DNA of 23,604 bases from NCBI GenBank assembly GCA_050252075.1, contig JBFWLP010000049.1, positions 1 through 23,604 on the forward strand, in the 5' to 3' direction. The translations under genes and the position numbers were made by a program. The first letter of the stretch is position 1, and every line of letters starts with the position of its first letter. Source of the DNA: JAAYGT01 sp050252075. Its GTDB lineage: Bacteria; Pseudomonadota; Gammaproteobacteria; Burkholderiales; Burkholderiaceae_B. Below the pieces are notes generated by a model, which was not told the DNA's origin, did no database searches, and worked only from the letters and a program-made list of their open reading frames with translations. Shown piece by piece: positions 14,258 to 22,302 of this stretch.

Positions 14258-15543
14258 AATCGATTGCGCGCCGGATTCATCACGCCATTGCGGTGGTCAG
14301 TCTGCTTGCCCTGGCGGCTATGCTGGTCAGCACCACGCTGGTCAGCGAAGATCTTGAAAACACCATGCTGAAGGTCGAGCTCGCCCAGGAAAAGGCATTC
14401 TTTCTGGATCAGGGGCATGATCCTTTGCTGCCCGTGCTGCGCCAAACCCCAAGTATGGTGCTGGCTTATGTACCGCAGCCCGGCTCCCCGGGTGTTGCGA
14501 ATGCGTCGCCTGTGCAGCTGCCTGCCCTGTTTCAGGGCCTGGGCGTGCCTTTTTCCGGAGAGGTGTACCGCGACGACAGCACGTATCTGGTCAGTATCGA
14601 CCACGTCGATGGCGGGCGATTGTATCTGGCGCGCAATATTACGTATTTCGAAGAGCGCGAGTGGCTGTTCCGGATGGCGCTTCTGGTTGCCAGTCTGACC
14701 ATTGCCGTACTGGCGGTTGTGCTGGCAGTGATCGGCGCAAGGCGGGTGGTGCGCCCCTTGCGCCGTCTGGCCGATCTTATCCAGCAGATGCCGGTGGAAA
14801 CTCCCATGGCGCGTTTGCCCATGACGTGGCAAGACGCCGAGCTGGAAACCATTGCCGCGTCGTTCAACCATTTTGTGGCCGAGTTCGATGCCTACGTGCG
14901 CCGTGAGAAATCACTGCTCGCCCTGGCGAGCCACGAGCTGCGCACACCGATTGCCGTTATGCTGGGCGCCCTGGATGTTCTGGAGCAGCGTGACGAGCTT
15001 TCGGGGCCCGATCGGCGAACGGTGGCCCGCCTGCGTGTCGCCGCGGTTGAAATGCAGACAAATGTGCAGGTTCTGCTGGCACTGGCAAGAAAGCAAGGCG
15101 ACAGCCAGAGCAGGCCGTTGTCGCTGTCGCTGGCGGGCGAGATGCGAGGGGTGCTGGATGAGCTGTCCTGCCATTATCCGGTCAACGACAGGGTGCGGTT
15201 TTCGGCGGATGCCGCAGCGAACGTGGTTGCCGATCCGGCACTTGTGCGCATGTTGTTTCGCAATCTGGTCCAGAATGCACTGCAACACACATCAAGGCGT
15301 GTTGTTGTCAGCCTGCAGGAAAACGCCCTGGAAGTGCGCGACGAAGGCGCCGGGCTGGATCGTGAGGCCCGGCGGGTACTTCAGGGCGAACATAATCTGG
15401 GCACGGCAAGCGGCCCCGTCGCCGGCCTGGGGTTGTACCTGGTTACCCTTGTGGCGGAGCGACTGGGCTGGGCGTTGCAGATCGTGGAGTCCTCGGAACG
15501 TGGCACGGTGCTGCGGGTTACGTTCAGCAAACCTGGCACGTGA
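14254..15543 (+). CDS. Two-component sensor histidine kinase, membrane-bound
   Basis: This 429-residue inner-membrane kinase has TM1 at about 11-30 and a periplasmic sensor of roughly 105 residues (31-138). TM2 at about 141-161 is followed by HAMP (about 162-215), HisKA with His227 in LASHELRTPIAV, and HATPase_c. The ATPase has an N-box FRNLVQNALQHTS, G1 VRDEGAGLD and G2 GPVAGLGLYLV. The sensor part has no domain I recognise and no Cys or His cluster. I choose GTG 14254: it overlaps the regulator stop as GTGA and has GAGG about 7 bp before it. GTG 14239 is the alternative. It is the partner of the adjacent response regulator and last gene of the operon, ending 18 bp from the convergent metI. 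Confidence 0.9.
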   Translation: MKSIARRIHHAIAVVSLLALAAMLVSTTLVSEDLENTMLKVELAQEKAFFLDQGHDPLLPVLRQTPSMVLAYVPQPGSPGVANASPVQLPALFQGLGVPFSGEVYRDDSTYLVSIDHVDGGRLYLARNITYFEEREWLFRMALLVASLTIAVLAVVLAVIGARRVVRPLRRLADLIQQMPVETPMARLPMTWQDAELETIAASFNHFVAEFDAYVRREKSLLALASHELRTPIAVMLGALDVLEQRDELSGPDRRTVARLRVAAVEMQTNVQVLLALARKQGDSQSRPLSLSLAGEMRGVLDELSCHYPVNDRVRFSADAAANVVADPALVRMLFRNLVQNALQHTSRRVVVSLQENALEVRDEGAGLDREARRVLQGEHNLGTASGPVAGLGLYLVTLVAERLGWALQIVESSERGTVLRVTFSKPGT

Positions 15544-15561
15544 AGGGTTGCCGGTACACGC

Positions 15562-16227
15562 TCACTTCCTTTTATCGGCCCGTCGTGCCAGCCTGTCGCC
15601 GGCGCTTTGAACCGCCTGCACCAAAACGGCAAGCACCACCACCGTGATAAGCATCACGTCGGTCTGGTAGCGGTAATAGCCAAATCGTATCGCCAGATCA
15701 CCCACACCGCCGCCGCCGACAATACCGGCCATGGCCGAGTAGCCGATCAAGCTGACCAGGGTAACAGTCAGGCCGCGCAGCAAACCGGATAATGCTTCGC
15801 GCAGCAGCACCCGCACAATGATGCGCATGGGCGATGCACCAAAAGCCTGGGCGGCTTCAATAATGCCGCTGTCCACCTCGCATAACGCCGATTCAACCAG
15901 TCGGGCGTAGAAGGCGATTGCCGCCACCGATAGGGGAACGGCGGCCGCCGCCGGCCCGATGGTGGTGCCCAGCAGCCATTGTGTCAGCGGCAACAGAAGC
16001 ACCAGCAAGATGACGAAGGGCATCGAGCGAATGAAGTTGACAATAAAGCCGCCGATCTTCTGTGCGGTCTGGTTCGTCCAGAAAAGGCGGCGTTCGGTGA
16101 TGTAAAGCAGCACGCCCAGCGGCAAGCCGCCCACCACGGCGAAGAAACTGGCAACGCCCACCATCAGCAGCGTTTCGCCGAAGGCCGGCACCAGATCAGC
16201 CCACAGGGCGGAAATCATTTCAAGCAT
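15562..16227 (-). CDS. metI: Methionine ABC transporter permease MetI
   Basis: This 221-residue inner-membrane permease of the MetNIQ importer has about five hydrophobic segments. The ATPase-contact loop is EVDSGIIEAAQAFGASPMRIIVRVLLREA. SLIGYSAMAGIVGGGGVGDLAIRFGYYRYQ (split) is the conserved C-terminal region of MetI. I start at the ATG at 16227 (MLEMISALW), with GAGG 6 bp upstream and an 8-bp overlap with the metN stop. A start at 16269 would overlap metN further and adds nothing family-like. It is the last gene of a metQ-metN-metI operon, an order different from E. coli metNIQ. It ends 18 bp from the convergent kinase gene, with no obvious terminator between. Confidence 0.93.
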   Translation of the reverse strand: MLEMISALWADLVPAFGETLLMVGVASFFAVVGGLPLGVLLYITERRLFWTNQTAQKIGGFIVNFIRSMPFVILLVLLLPLTQWLLGTTIGPAAAAVPLSVAAIAFYARLVESALCEVDSGIIEAAQAFGASPMRIIVRVLLREALSGLLRGLTVTLVSLIGYSAMAGIVGGGGVGDLAIRFGYYRYQTDVMLITVVVLAVLVQAVQSAGDRLARRADKRK

Positions 16228-17242
16228 GCAGAACCTCAAGGTGTGAGCTGGTGGAGCGAATGTAGTCAAGCGCTTCGTGTTGCCGTGACGGGGCCTGGGT
16301 GCCCGCCACGTCTTGCAGCAACGCGATCATCAGGCCGATCGGGCGGTTATTGATGTACTCGATTTTTCCGTGCAGGATGTTGACCGATACGTTGAAGCGG
16401 CGGGTCACTTCCGAGAGCACCGGATGCTCGGCCAGGTCGCCCAGAAAAAGTACTTTCAGCAGTGTTCCCTGCAATCCGGCGGTCAGGCGCGGCGGTAGAT
16501 CCAGGTTGAACGTATGCTGCACCAGCTGCCGCGTAAACTCATGCTGCGGTGTGGCGAACAGGTCATGAACATCGGCAAGTTCAATGATGGCGCCTTGATT
16601 CATTACGGCAACACGGGTGCATATTTTCTTGATCACGCTCATCTCGTGCGAGATGAGCACCATGGTGATGCCCAGACGGTGATTGATTTCTTTCAGCAGC
16701 TCCAGTATCGAGGCCGATGTTTCCAGATCCAGTGCCGACGTGGGTTCGTCGCATAACAGCACTTGCGGCGCGTTCGCAAGGGCACGGGCAATGCCTACGC
16801 GTTGCTTCTGGCCGCCGGACAATTGGGCCGGGTAGGCTTGCGCCTTGTCGGCAAGGCCGACCAGCTGAAGCAGTTCGGGGACACGTTGCCGAATCTGGTC
16901 ACGCGATTTACCCGCCACTTCAAGCGCGAAGGCGATGTTCTCAAAAACAGTGCTCGTGTGCATCAGGTTGAAATGCTGGAAAATCATGCCGATTTTCTGG
17001 CGCTCACGGCGCAGCGCGGCGCCTTTGAGTTCCGTAATGTCATTTCCGTCAAGAAGAACACGGCCTTTGCCGGGGCGTTCGAGCAGGTTGATAGTGCGCA
17101 ACAAGGTGCTTTTGCCGGCACCACTGGATCCGACGATCCCGAAAATTTCTCCGGGGTCAATTTTCAGTGAGGCGTCGCGAACGGCGTACACCGGCTGATC
17201 ACCCGAAGAAAAGCTGACAGAGACAGTGCGAAGCTCAATCAT
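16220..17242 (-). CDS. metN: Methionine ABC transporter ATP-binding protein MetN
   Basis: This 340-residue ATPase drives methionine uptake. Walker A (GSSGAGKST) is at 38-46. LSGGQKQRVGIARAL is the signature, VLLCDEPTSALD is Walker B and LISHEM holds the switch His. The C-terminal part (about 265-335: EVTRRFNVSVNILHGKIEYINNRPIG in segments) is the NIL domain that senses internal methionine and inhibits transport in MetN. Its ATG overlaps the metQ stop as ATGA, and its own stop overlaps the metI start, so all three genes are translationally coupled. The length is normal for MetN (about 343). D- and L-methionine are known substrates of the family; which is preferred here is not visible. Confidence 0.95.
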   Translation of the reverse strand: MIELRTVSVSFSSGDQPVYAVRDASLKIDPGEIFGIVGSSGAGKSTLLRTINLLERPGKGRVLLDGNDITELKGAALRRERQKIGMIFQHFNLMHTSTVFENIAFALEVAGKSRDQIRQRVPELLQLVGLADKAQAYPAQLSGGQKQRVGIARALANAPQVLLCDEPTSALDLETSASILELLKEINHRLGITMVLISHEMSVIKKICTRVAVMNQGAIIELADVHDLFATPQHEFTRQLVQHTFNLDLPPRLTAGLQGTLLKVLFLGDLAEHPVLSEVTRRFNVSVNILHGKIEYINNRPIGLMIALLQDVAGTQAPSRQHEALDYIRSTSSHLEVLHA

Positions 17243-18087
17243 TGTTTTGCCGACGCCTGAATAATCCAGTCGGGTCGCTGAAAGGATGAAAACTGGCGCT
17301 TGGGATCGGTGACCACGGCAAGAAACTCATCGGACTGCACCACGCTGACAATGTCTTTGACAAAGGGTTTGTTCAGATCGCCGGTTTTGACAGCGATCAG
17401 ATTCTTGATGTTTTCATCCAGCACCTCCAGTTCCAGGGCCGATTTCAGGTCAAGGCCTGCGGCAATCGCAAAATTGCCATTGACCACCGCTGCGGCGGCG
17501 GTATCGAGCGTACGCGGCAGTTGAGCAGCTTCCAGTGGCTTGAAGACCAGGCCCAAGGGGTTCTGATCAATATCTTTTTCCGACGCGCGGGTGGGGTCAA
17601 TATTTTCCTTGAAGGTCAGCAGCTTCAGCCCGGCCAGAAAGCGCAGGGCCCGCGCCAGATTCGTCGGATCGTTGGCCAGGGTGACAATATCGCCTTTTTT
17701 CAGCTCGGCGATGGATTTGATCTTGTTGGAGTACAAGCCCAGGCCAGCCGTGGGAACACGCAGTACGGGCGAGAGATCCAGGCCTTTGTCGGATGAAAAC
17801 TTTTCCAGATACAACTGGTGCTGGAAGAGGTTTGCATCGACGGCGCCATTGGCCAGTGCCAGGTTGGGCTGTACATAATCGCTGAATTCGCGGTATTTGA
17901 CGGTATAGCCTTTGCGTTCAAGGCCAGGCTCAATGGCCTGTTTGATCATGTCGCTGTAAGGGCCTGGGGCGACTCCCCAGACGATGGTTTTTTCATTGGC
18001 CTGGGCAACGGCGTTTGATGTGTGCAGGCTGAAGGCGGCCGCTGCCAGCACAAAAAAGGCGCGACGGAGCAAAGAGATCGTTGTCAT
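17239..18087 (-). CDS. metQ: Methionine ABC transporter substrate-binding protein MetQ (NlpA family)
   Basis: This 282-residue periplasmic methionine receptor has a signal peptide (about 1-31, ending SNAVAQA-N) and then the NlpA/MetQ fold: IVWGVAPGPYSDMIKQ, REFSDYVQPNLALANGAVDANLFQHQLYLEKF, and VTLANDPTNLARALRFL. VNGNFAIAAGL and IVSVVQSDEF follow. E. coli MetQ is a lipoprotein, but no Cys sits at the signal cleavage region here, so this one appears free in the periplasm. The ATG at 18087 is preferred over a GTG at 18099 because a normal signal peptide starts there. The ribosome binding site is weak. It is the first gene of the operon. The 146-bp AT-rich gap upstream (18088-18233) must hold its promoter, but I could not pick a convincing -35/-10 pair or riboswitch there. 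Confidence 0.92.
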   Translation of the reverse strand: MTTISLLRRAFFVLAAAAFSLHTSNAVAQANEKTIVWGVAPGPYSDMIKQAIEPGLERKGYTVKYREFSDYVQPNLALANGAVDANLFQHQLYLEKFSSDKGLDLSPVLRVPTAGLGLYSNKIKSIAELKKGDIVTLANDPTNLARALRFLAGLKLLTFKENIDPTRASEKDIDQNPLGLVFKPLEAAQLPRTLDTAAAAVVNGNFAIAAGLDLKSALELEVLDENIKNLIAVKTGDLNKPFVKDIVSVVQSDEFLAVVTDPKRQFSSFQRPDWIIQASAKQ

Positions 18088-18233
18088 TATTGAATCCACT
18101 GAGAGTATCGGGGAACTCAGTGTAGGGGCAGGGCAAGGCGATCTGGAACGAATAAAAAACGATTTGGTTATCTTTAAAATTTATATCGATTATGTCTGCG
18201 ACTGCTAGATCAGAAAGCCGCTCTCCGACCGGG

Positions 18234-19853
18234 TTAATGGGTTTGCCGTTCCTTGGTCATGTCGTAAAGCGCCAAGGCCAGCTGATACTGCAGGCGTAGC
18301 CTGGGATTCAGAATGTCGCGCTGTGTCAGAGTGTAAATCTGGGAAATCCGGTAGCGAACCGTATTGTGGTGTACGTGCATCAGGCGAGCGGTTTCACGAT
18401 AGTTGCCGTTGTTGTCCAGAAAAATCCGCAAGGTCGAGACCAGCCGCGACCGGCGCTTCTGGTCGTAGTCCAGCAACGGGCCCAGCCACTCCTCGATAAA
18501 CCGGCTCACATCGTTCTGCATGGCGGGGTGTGACAACAGCCGGTAAAGCCCGGTTTCGTCGTGCAGCTTTATTTGACACACTTGTCCCGACTTCAGGCTG
18601 TGATTCAGCGCGTATTCCGCCTGTTCGAAGGCCCTGTCCAGGCGCGTTACGTTGGTGGCCTGGCTGATGCCGGCATTCCAGTCTTGCGTGTTGTGCAGCG
18701 ATGCAACCTGCCAGATGTACCGCTCGATACAACCCTTGCCGCCGTCATTGTGAAAGTCGGAATCTTCGGTGACGGGAACCAGCAACAGAAAGCGCGTTCG
18801 ATCCAGACTGCTGACCAGCAGATGGTCTGTTTCCAGTTTGGAATGGAACAGGCTGGCCACCGCCCTGTAAACGTGTTCGTCAAGGGTGTGAAACTTGATG
18901 ATCGCCGCGAAATACCGCTCGTGCAGCAGAATGCCCCGGTTCATTCCCCGGGTAATGTGTGCCTTTCTTGCGCCTTCAGTAAGGCTGGCATCCACGAGTG
19001 TCTGGACAAACTCATTGTGCTTTTCCCGGTTGATGCTCAGGTTTGCCCGGCGTTGCAGCAGGCTCATGGAAATGGCTTCGCGGGCGTGCGCCAGGCAATG
19101 CAGCAGCGGGGGGTCGATAAGGTTATCGTTTTCGACGGCGGCAATGTAGGCGGCAGGATCGGCCGTGCGGTCCAGGGTAATGTAAGCCACGGCAAGGCCA
19201 TTGCCGCGTTTGCGCATGACGCCGGGGCACGAAGGGATGGTTTCCGCGGGAGCCGCAGGGTCGTTCAGAAGCTGAACCACGTTGTCGAAGGGCTCGGTCT
19301 CGTTGGGCAGCCTGACGGTGTGCGCATCGGCCGGGCTGGTAAGAAGCACCGGTTTGCCCAGCATGGAATAGAGTAATGCCATGAGGCTTTCCACGCTGGC
19401 GCCGGCGAACAGCTGCTGGGTGAACTGGCTGCGTATTTCTTCGGAGCGGATCAGTTGCTGGGCGTCGGTATCAAGAACACGGGCGAAAATGGGACTGATG
19501 ACCTCAATCCAGGCGATTTCATCCGGTATCTTGATGATCGGGAAGGCGAGCTCATTGGCGCGGGCGATCATGGCGTCGGGCAGGGTGGTCATGTAGCGGT
19601 GAAGCTTTACGCCCAGCCCCGCCACATTGCGTGCAACCAATTCCTCAATAAAGGTCGACAGCCCGGCGCGCCGTTTGATCAGGGGGAAGGTCGACGTCAG
19701 TGCCAGCTCGTGTCCGCGCAGCCAAAGCGATGCATCGGGAGCATCCAGAACCGTAACAGACTTGATATTCCTGCCCAGCCCGTCATGGCCGGCAATAACA
19801 TCGGCACCTTGCATGGCGTTCAGGCCCAGCACGTCCTCGATGGTAAGCCACAT
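18234..19853 (-). CDS. PucR-family transcriptional regulator
   Basis: This 539-residue regulator has an N-terminal PucR ligand domain (about 1-125: TIEDVLGLNAMQGADVIAG, GHELALTSTFPL and FPIIKIPDEIAW). A middle GGDEF-like/CdaR-type region follows. The C-terminal HTH_30 domain reads LRIFLDNNGNYRETARLMHVHHNTVRYRISQI in segments near 475-507, and LRLQYQLALALYDM near the end. Members control catabolism of purines and other nitrogen compounds, usually as activators that need an effector. The gene is divergent from the M20 hydrolase/TRAP operon across a 148-bp gap, so that operon is its likely target. The ATG at 19851-19853 gives a full N-terminal domain. metQNI lies downstream on the same strand but 146 bp away and is functionally unrelated. 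Confidence 0.9.
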   Translation of the reverse strand: MWLTIEDVLGLNAMQGADVIAGHDGLGRNIKSVTVLDAPDASLWLRGHELALTSTFPLIKRRAGLSTFIEELVARNVAGLGVKLHRYMTTLPDAMIARANELAFPIIKIPDEIAWIEVISPIFARVLDTDAQQLIRSEEIRSQFTQQLFAGASVESLMALLYSMLGKPVLLTSPADAHTVRLPNETEPFDNVVQLLNDPAAPAETIPSCPGVMRKRGNGLAVAYITLDRTADPAAYIAAVENDNLIDPPLLHCLAHAREAISMSLLQRRANLSINREKHNEFVQTLVDASLTEGARKAHITRGMNRGILLHERYFAAIIKFHTLDEHVYRAVASLFHSKLETDHLLVSSLDRTRFLLLVPVTEDSDFHNDGGKGCIERYIWQVASLHNTQDWNAGISQATNVTRLDRAFEQAEYALNHSLKSGQVCQIKLHDETGLYRLLSHPAMQNDVSRFIEEWLGPLLDYDQKRRSRLVSTLRIFLDNNGNYRETARLMHVHHNTVRYRISQIYTLTQRDILNPRLRLQYQLALALYDMTKERQTH

Positions 19854-19871
19854 TGTTTTTCTGCCCTTTTT

Positions 19872-19906
19872 ATGGTGTGTTTACGCCGTGAAACTGTTTA
19901 TACCAT
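19872..19906. promoter_or_regulatory. Imperfect inverted repeat in the regulator-hydrolase gap, possible operator
   Basis: ATGGTGT (19872-19878) and ATACCAT (19900-19906) match as inverted arms in 6 of 7 positions around a 21-bp spacer. They lie roughly 65-100 bp upstream of the candidate -10 of the M20 hydrolase operon, a normal place for an activator site. No PucR-type consensus is known to me for this sequence, so confidence is low. Confidence 0.22.
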
Positions 19907-19946
19907 GCGTACAAAAACAGCTATTAATTTTTGGAACCATGGCGAA

Positions 19947-19975
19947 TAGGCACCCCCGTGCAGGCTACCTATAAT
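19947..19975 (+). promoter_or_regulatory. Candidate sigma-70 promoter of the M20 hydrolase-TRAP operon
   Basis: A perfect -10 hexamer TATAAT lies at 19970-19975. Seventeen bases upstream is TAGGCA (19947-19952), matching the -35 consensus in four of six positions. Transcription would start near 19982, just before the GAGGAGG ribosome binding site and the ATG at 20002, giving a leader of only about 20 bases. A weak -35 with a good -10 fits an activator-dependent promoter. Confidence 0.5.
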
Positions 19976-20001
19976 TTGTTCAAAGAGGAGGGTACACAAC
20001 T

Positions 20002-21189
20002 ATGACAGTCGCAACGTTCCCGTCTGACCAGGCCAGGCAACACGAGGCAGAAGCCGTTTTGCTCCTGCAGCAGGCTGTGCGGGTCAACACCGTCAGCCGG
20101 CAGGGAGACGAGCACGTGCTCGCTCGGCTGCTCGCCGACAGAATGGAGCGCGAAGGAATCGACTGTACGTTGCATCCGCTCGACGAAAAACGGGTGAATC
20201 TGATTGCCCGGCTCCGCAGTTCCCGCCCGGGGCCTTGCGTCATCCTCACCGGACACATGGATACCGTTCCTGTCGGCTCCGTGGCTTGGGAGCACGGGGC
20301 CCTTGATGCAACCATTGTCGACGGCAAGATGTACGGTCGCGGAACCGTTGACATGAAAAGCGGCTTGCTGGCGCTCATGTTTGCGTTGATCCGGTTTGCC
20401 CGGCGCCCGCGCGATGCCTGGTGCGGCGAAATCATCTTTGCGGCAACCTCCACCGAGGAAACCGGGGCCGAGGGTGCCAAGGCGATGGTCGAAAACCAGC
20501 TGTTGCCGGCGTTCGATGCCATGATTGTGGCCGAGCCGACCGATTTTCGCCTGGTGGTGGCGCATAAAGGCGCCTTATGGACCCGAATCTGCAGCTGCGG
20601 CCGTGCGTCGCATTCCTCTATGCCCGATATGGGCGTGAATGCCATCGACAAGATGTTTTCCTACTATTCCAGTTTGTCTGAATTGGATCTTTCGGGCGAA
20701 CCGCATGGTTTTCTGTCGGCCCCCACATTTGCCGTCACCATGATTCAAGGCGGCAAGCAGGCCAATGTCATTCCCGACCGGTGTGAGCTGACCGTTGATA
20801 TGCGTACATTGCCCCGGCAAAGCCACGAAGCGCTGACGACCCAGCTGCGGTCATTCGCCGGCCGTATCGCCCAGGCCGATCCCCAGGCAAGGTTTGAGTT
20901 TGAAACCCTGCTGGATGTCCCGGCGGTTGAAACCGACCCGGGCTCCAGCCTGGTGACCACGGCGCAGCGTGTTCTGATGCACGCGGGCCTGTCCGAGGAT
21001 CAGGCGCAGCCGCGCGGCGCCCAGTATTTCACCGATGCGTCCGTCCTGCAACGACTGGGAAAGAACATTATTGTTCTGGGTCCGGGCGACCCCCGGCTGG
21101 CGCATCAGGTAAACGAGCATGTAGCGGTCGACGACTATATCCGCGCCATTACTGTGTACGACGAAATTCTTGAGAAGTACTTGATGTAG
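20002..21189 (+). CDS. M20-family metallopeptidase/amidohydrolase (ArgE/DapE/CPG2-like)
   Basis: This predicted cytoplasmic zinc hydrolase of 395 residues would cleave an amide bond in an N-acyl amino acid, dipeptide or similar substrate. Metal-site residues are all present: His85 and Asp87 in LTGHMDTVPV, Asp117 in YGRGTVDMKSG, the Glu152-Glu153 pair in STEETGAEG, Glu178 in AEPTDF and a C-terminal His in LAHQVNEH. The dimerisation (lid) domain has SHSSMPDMGVNAID and IQGGKQANVIPDRCELTVDMR. This pattern fits ArgE/DapE/carboxypeptidase G2 rather than the hydantoinase/allantoate branch, although the regulator is PucR-like. GAGGAGG lies about 11 bp before the ATG. TRAP genes follow after 46 bp, which suggests that the imported carboxylate is the substrate. 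It is not in an arginine or lysine synthesis context. Confidence 0.9.
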   Translation: MTVATFPSDQARQHEAEAVLLLQQAVRVNTVSRQGDEHVLARLLADRMEREGIDCTLHPLDEKRVNLIARLRSSRPGPCVILTGHMDTVPVGSVAWEHGALDATIVDGKMYGRGTVDMKSGLLALMFALIRFARRPRDAWCGEIIFAATSTEETGAEGAKAMVENQLLPAFDAMIVAEPTDFRLVVAHKGALWTRICSCGRASHSSMPDMGVNAIDKMFSYYSSLSELDLSGEPHGFLSAPTFAVTMIQGGKQANVIPDRCELTVDMRTLPRQSHEALTTQLRSFAGRIAQADPQARFEFETLLDVPAVETDPGSSLVTTAQRVLMHAGLSEDQAQPRGAQYFTDASVLQRLGKNIIVLGPGDPRLAHQVNEHVAVDDYIRAITVYDEILEKYLM

Positions 21190-21235
21190 CAACGTACCTA
21201 ACCGTTTTTTACACCGAAGTCGGAGGAGCAAACCC

Positions 21236-22237
21236 ATGATGAATAAATACATTGCGACTTATTTCCCCAAAGCGGCCGCCCTTGGTCTGCTGGTTGCAGG
21301 CTGCGCGATCGGTTCAGTCGCCCAGGCAAAGGTCACCTTGAAGGCCGGCCACATCGCCGCCGTCGGCCATCCCTGGCACGAGGCGCTGGTCGGCATGGCC
21401 GAAGATGTCAAGCAAGGCACCAATGGCGAAGTGATCATTCAGGTTTATCCCAGTTCCCAGCTGGGTGGCGAGCGGGAAATGGCGCAAGGGCTGGGGTTGG
21501 GCGTGCTGGAAATGGGCCTGTTCGGCACCGGCGCGTTGCAGGCCCTCGACAAGCGTTTGATCATTGAAGAGCTTCCCTACGCCTGGCCCACACGCGAGCA
21601 CGCCTACCGCGCCCTGGACGGCAAGCTTGGCGATGCGCTGGCCAAGGTTCTGGCTGGGTTGAAGATCACCACGCTGAGCTGGTGGGAGAGCGGCTATCGC
21701 CATATCACCAACTCGGTTCGTCCCATTCAGTCACCCGACGATCTGAAAGGAATCAAGCTGCGCGTGCCTGAAGCAGAAATGCGTATCGATACGTTCAAGA
21801 TCATGGGGGCTTTGCCGACACCCATGCCGTTCTCCGAGGTGTTCTCGGGGTTGCAGCAAAAGGTCGTTGACGGCCAGGAAAACCCCCTGGCAACTATTTA
21901 CGCGTCGAAGTTCTATGAGGTACAAGATCACCTTGCCCTGTCGGGCCATATCTGGGGCTCCGCCGTGCTGACCATTTCCACCAGTGCGTGGAACAAGCTG
22001 TCAGATTCTCAGAAGAAAGTGATCCAGCAGGCCGCCGATAAATGGAAATTGAAAGAGCGCGAAATGATCGCCAAAAGCGACCACGAAGCACTGGAAAAAA
22101 TCAAGGCTGCGGGCGTGAAAGTCACCCAGCCCGACTCCGCCCAGTTCCAGAAAGCGGTACAGCCGGTCTGGACGAAATATGAAAGCACTTTCGGTACCGA
22201 CCTCATGAATCTGGTAAGGGAGTACTCCCAGCCCTGA
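21236..22237 (+). CDS. dctP: TRAP transporter solute-binding protein, DctP family
   Basis: This 333-residue extracytoplasmic receptor captures an organic acid for TRAP uptake. The signal sequence spans about 1-31. The mature part has VTLKAGHIAAVGHPWHEAL, YPSSQLGGEREMAQGLGLG, and GIKLRVPEAEM with Arg176, the position that TRAP receptors use to grip the substrate carboxylate. MPFSEVFSGLQQKVVDGQENPLATIYASKFYEVQ (in segments) is the DctP family signature. A strong ribosome binding site (GGAGGAG) precedes ATG 21236; ATG 21239 directly follows. The signal contains VAGC at residues 20-23, which could be a lipobox, while AQA-K eight residues later would be a normal signal-peptidase site. It is the first transporter gene after the M20 hydrolase. 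Confidence 0.93.
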   Translation: MMNKYIATYFPKAAALGLLVAGCAIGSVAQAKVTLKAGHIAAVGHPWHEALVGMAEDVKQGTNGEVIIQVYPSSQLGGEREMAQGLGLGVLEMGLFGTGALQALDKRLIIEELPYAWPTREHAYRALDGKLGDALAKVLAGLKITTLSWWESGYRHITNSVRPIQSPDDLKGIKLRVPEAEMRIDTFKIMGALPTPMPFSEVFSGLQQKVVDGQENPLATIYASKFYEVQDHLALSGHIWGSAVLTISTSAWNKLSDSQKKVIQQAADKWKLKEREMIAKSDHEALEKIKAAGVKVTQPDSAQFQKAVQPVWTKYESTFGTDLMNLVREYSQP

Positions 22238-22246
22238 TAGGCCGCA

Positions 22247-22268
22247 GCGCGTTGCTTCGGCAACGCGC
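22247..22268 (+). other. 9-bp RNA hairpin with UUCG tetraloop between dctP and dctQ
   Basis: GCGCGTTGC (22247-22255) pairs perfectly with GCAACGCGC (22260-22268) around the loop TTCG. This gives a C(UUCG)G closed tetraloop, the extra-stable class. No T-run follows, so it is not a standard rho-independent terminator. It lies 10 bp after the dctP stop. In many binding-protein transporter operons, a hairpin at this place protects the upstream message from 3' decay, raising the receptor over the permease. Confidence 0.75.
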
Positions 22269-22302
22269 CGGCAGGTTTGATATTCCACGGAAGGGATAAT
22301 TT

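Noticed and set aside
18088..18233. Possible SAM or methionine riboswitch before metQ
   Set aside because: No conserved SAM-riboswitch core or terminator hairpin could be seen; the gap is AT-rich and probably just holds a promoter.
18561..19376. 271-codon open frame on the plus strand
   Set aside because: It lies wholly antisense to the PucR regulator, shows no domain, and is expected from the GC-rich codon use of the real gene.
20002..21189. Allantoate or ureidoglycolate amidohydrolase, suggested by the PucR-type neighbour
   Set aside because: The metal motifs (GHMDTVPV, YGRGTVDMKSG, STEETGAEG) fit the ArgE/DapE/CPG2 branch, not the hydantoinase/allantoate branch.
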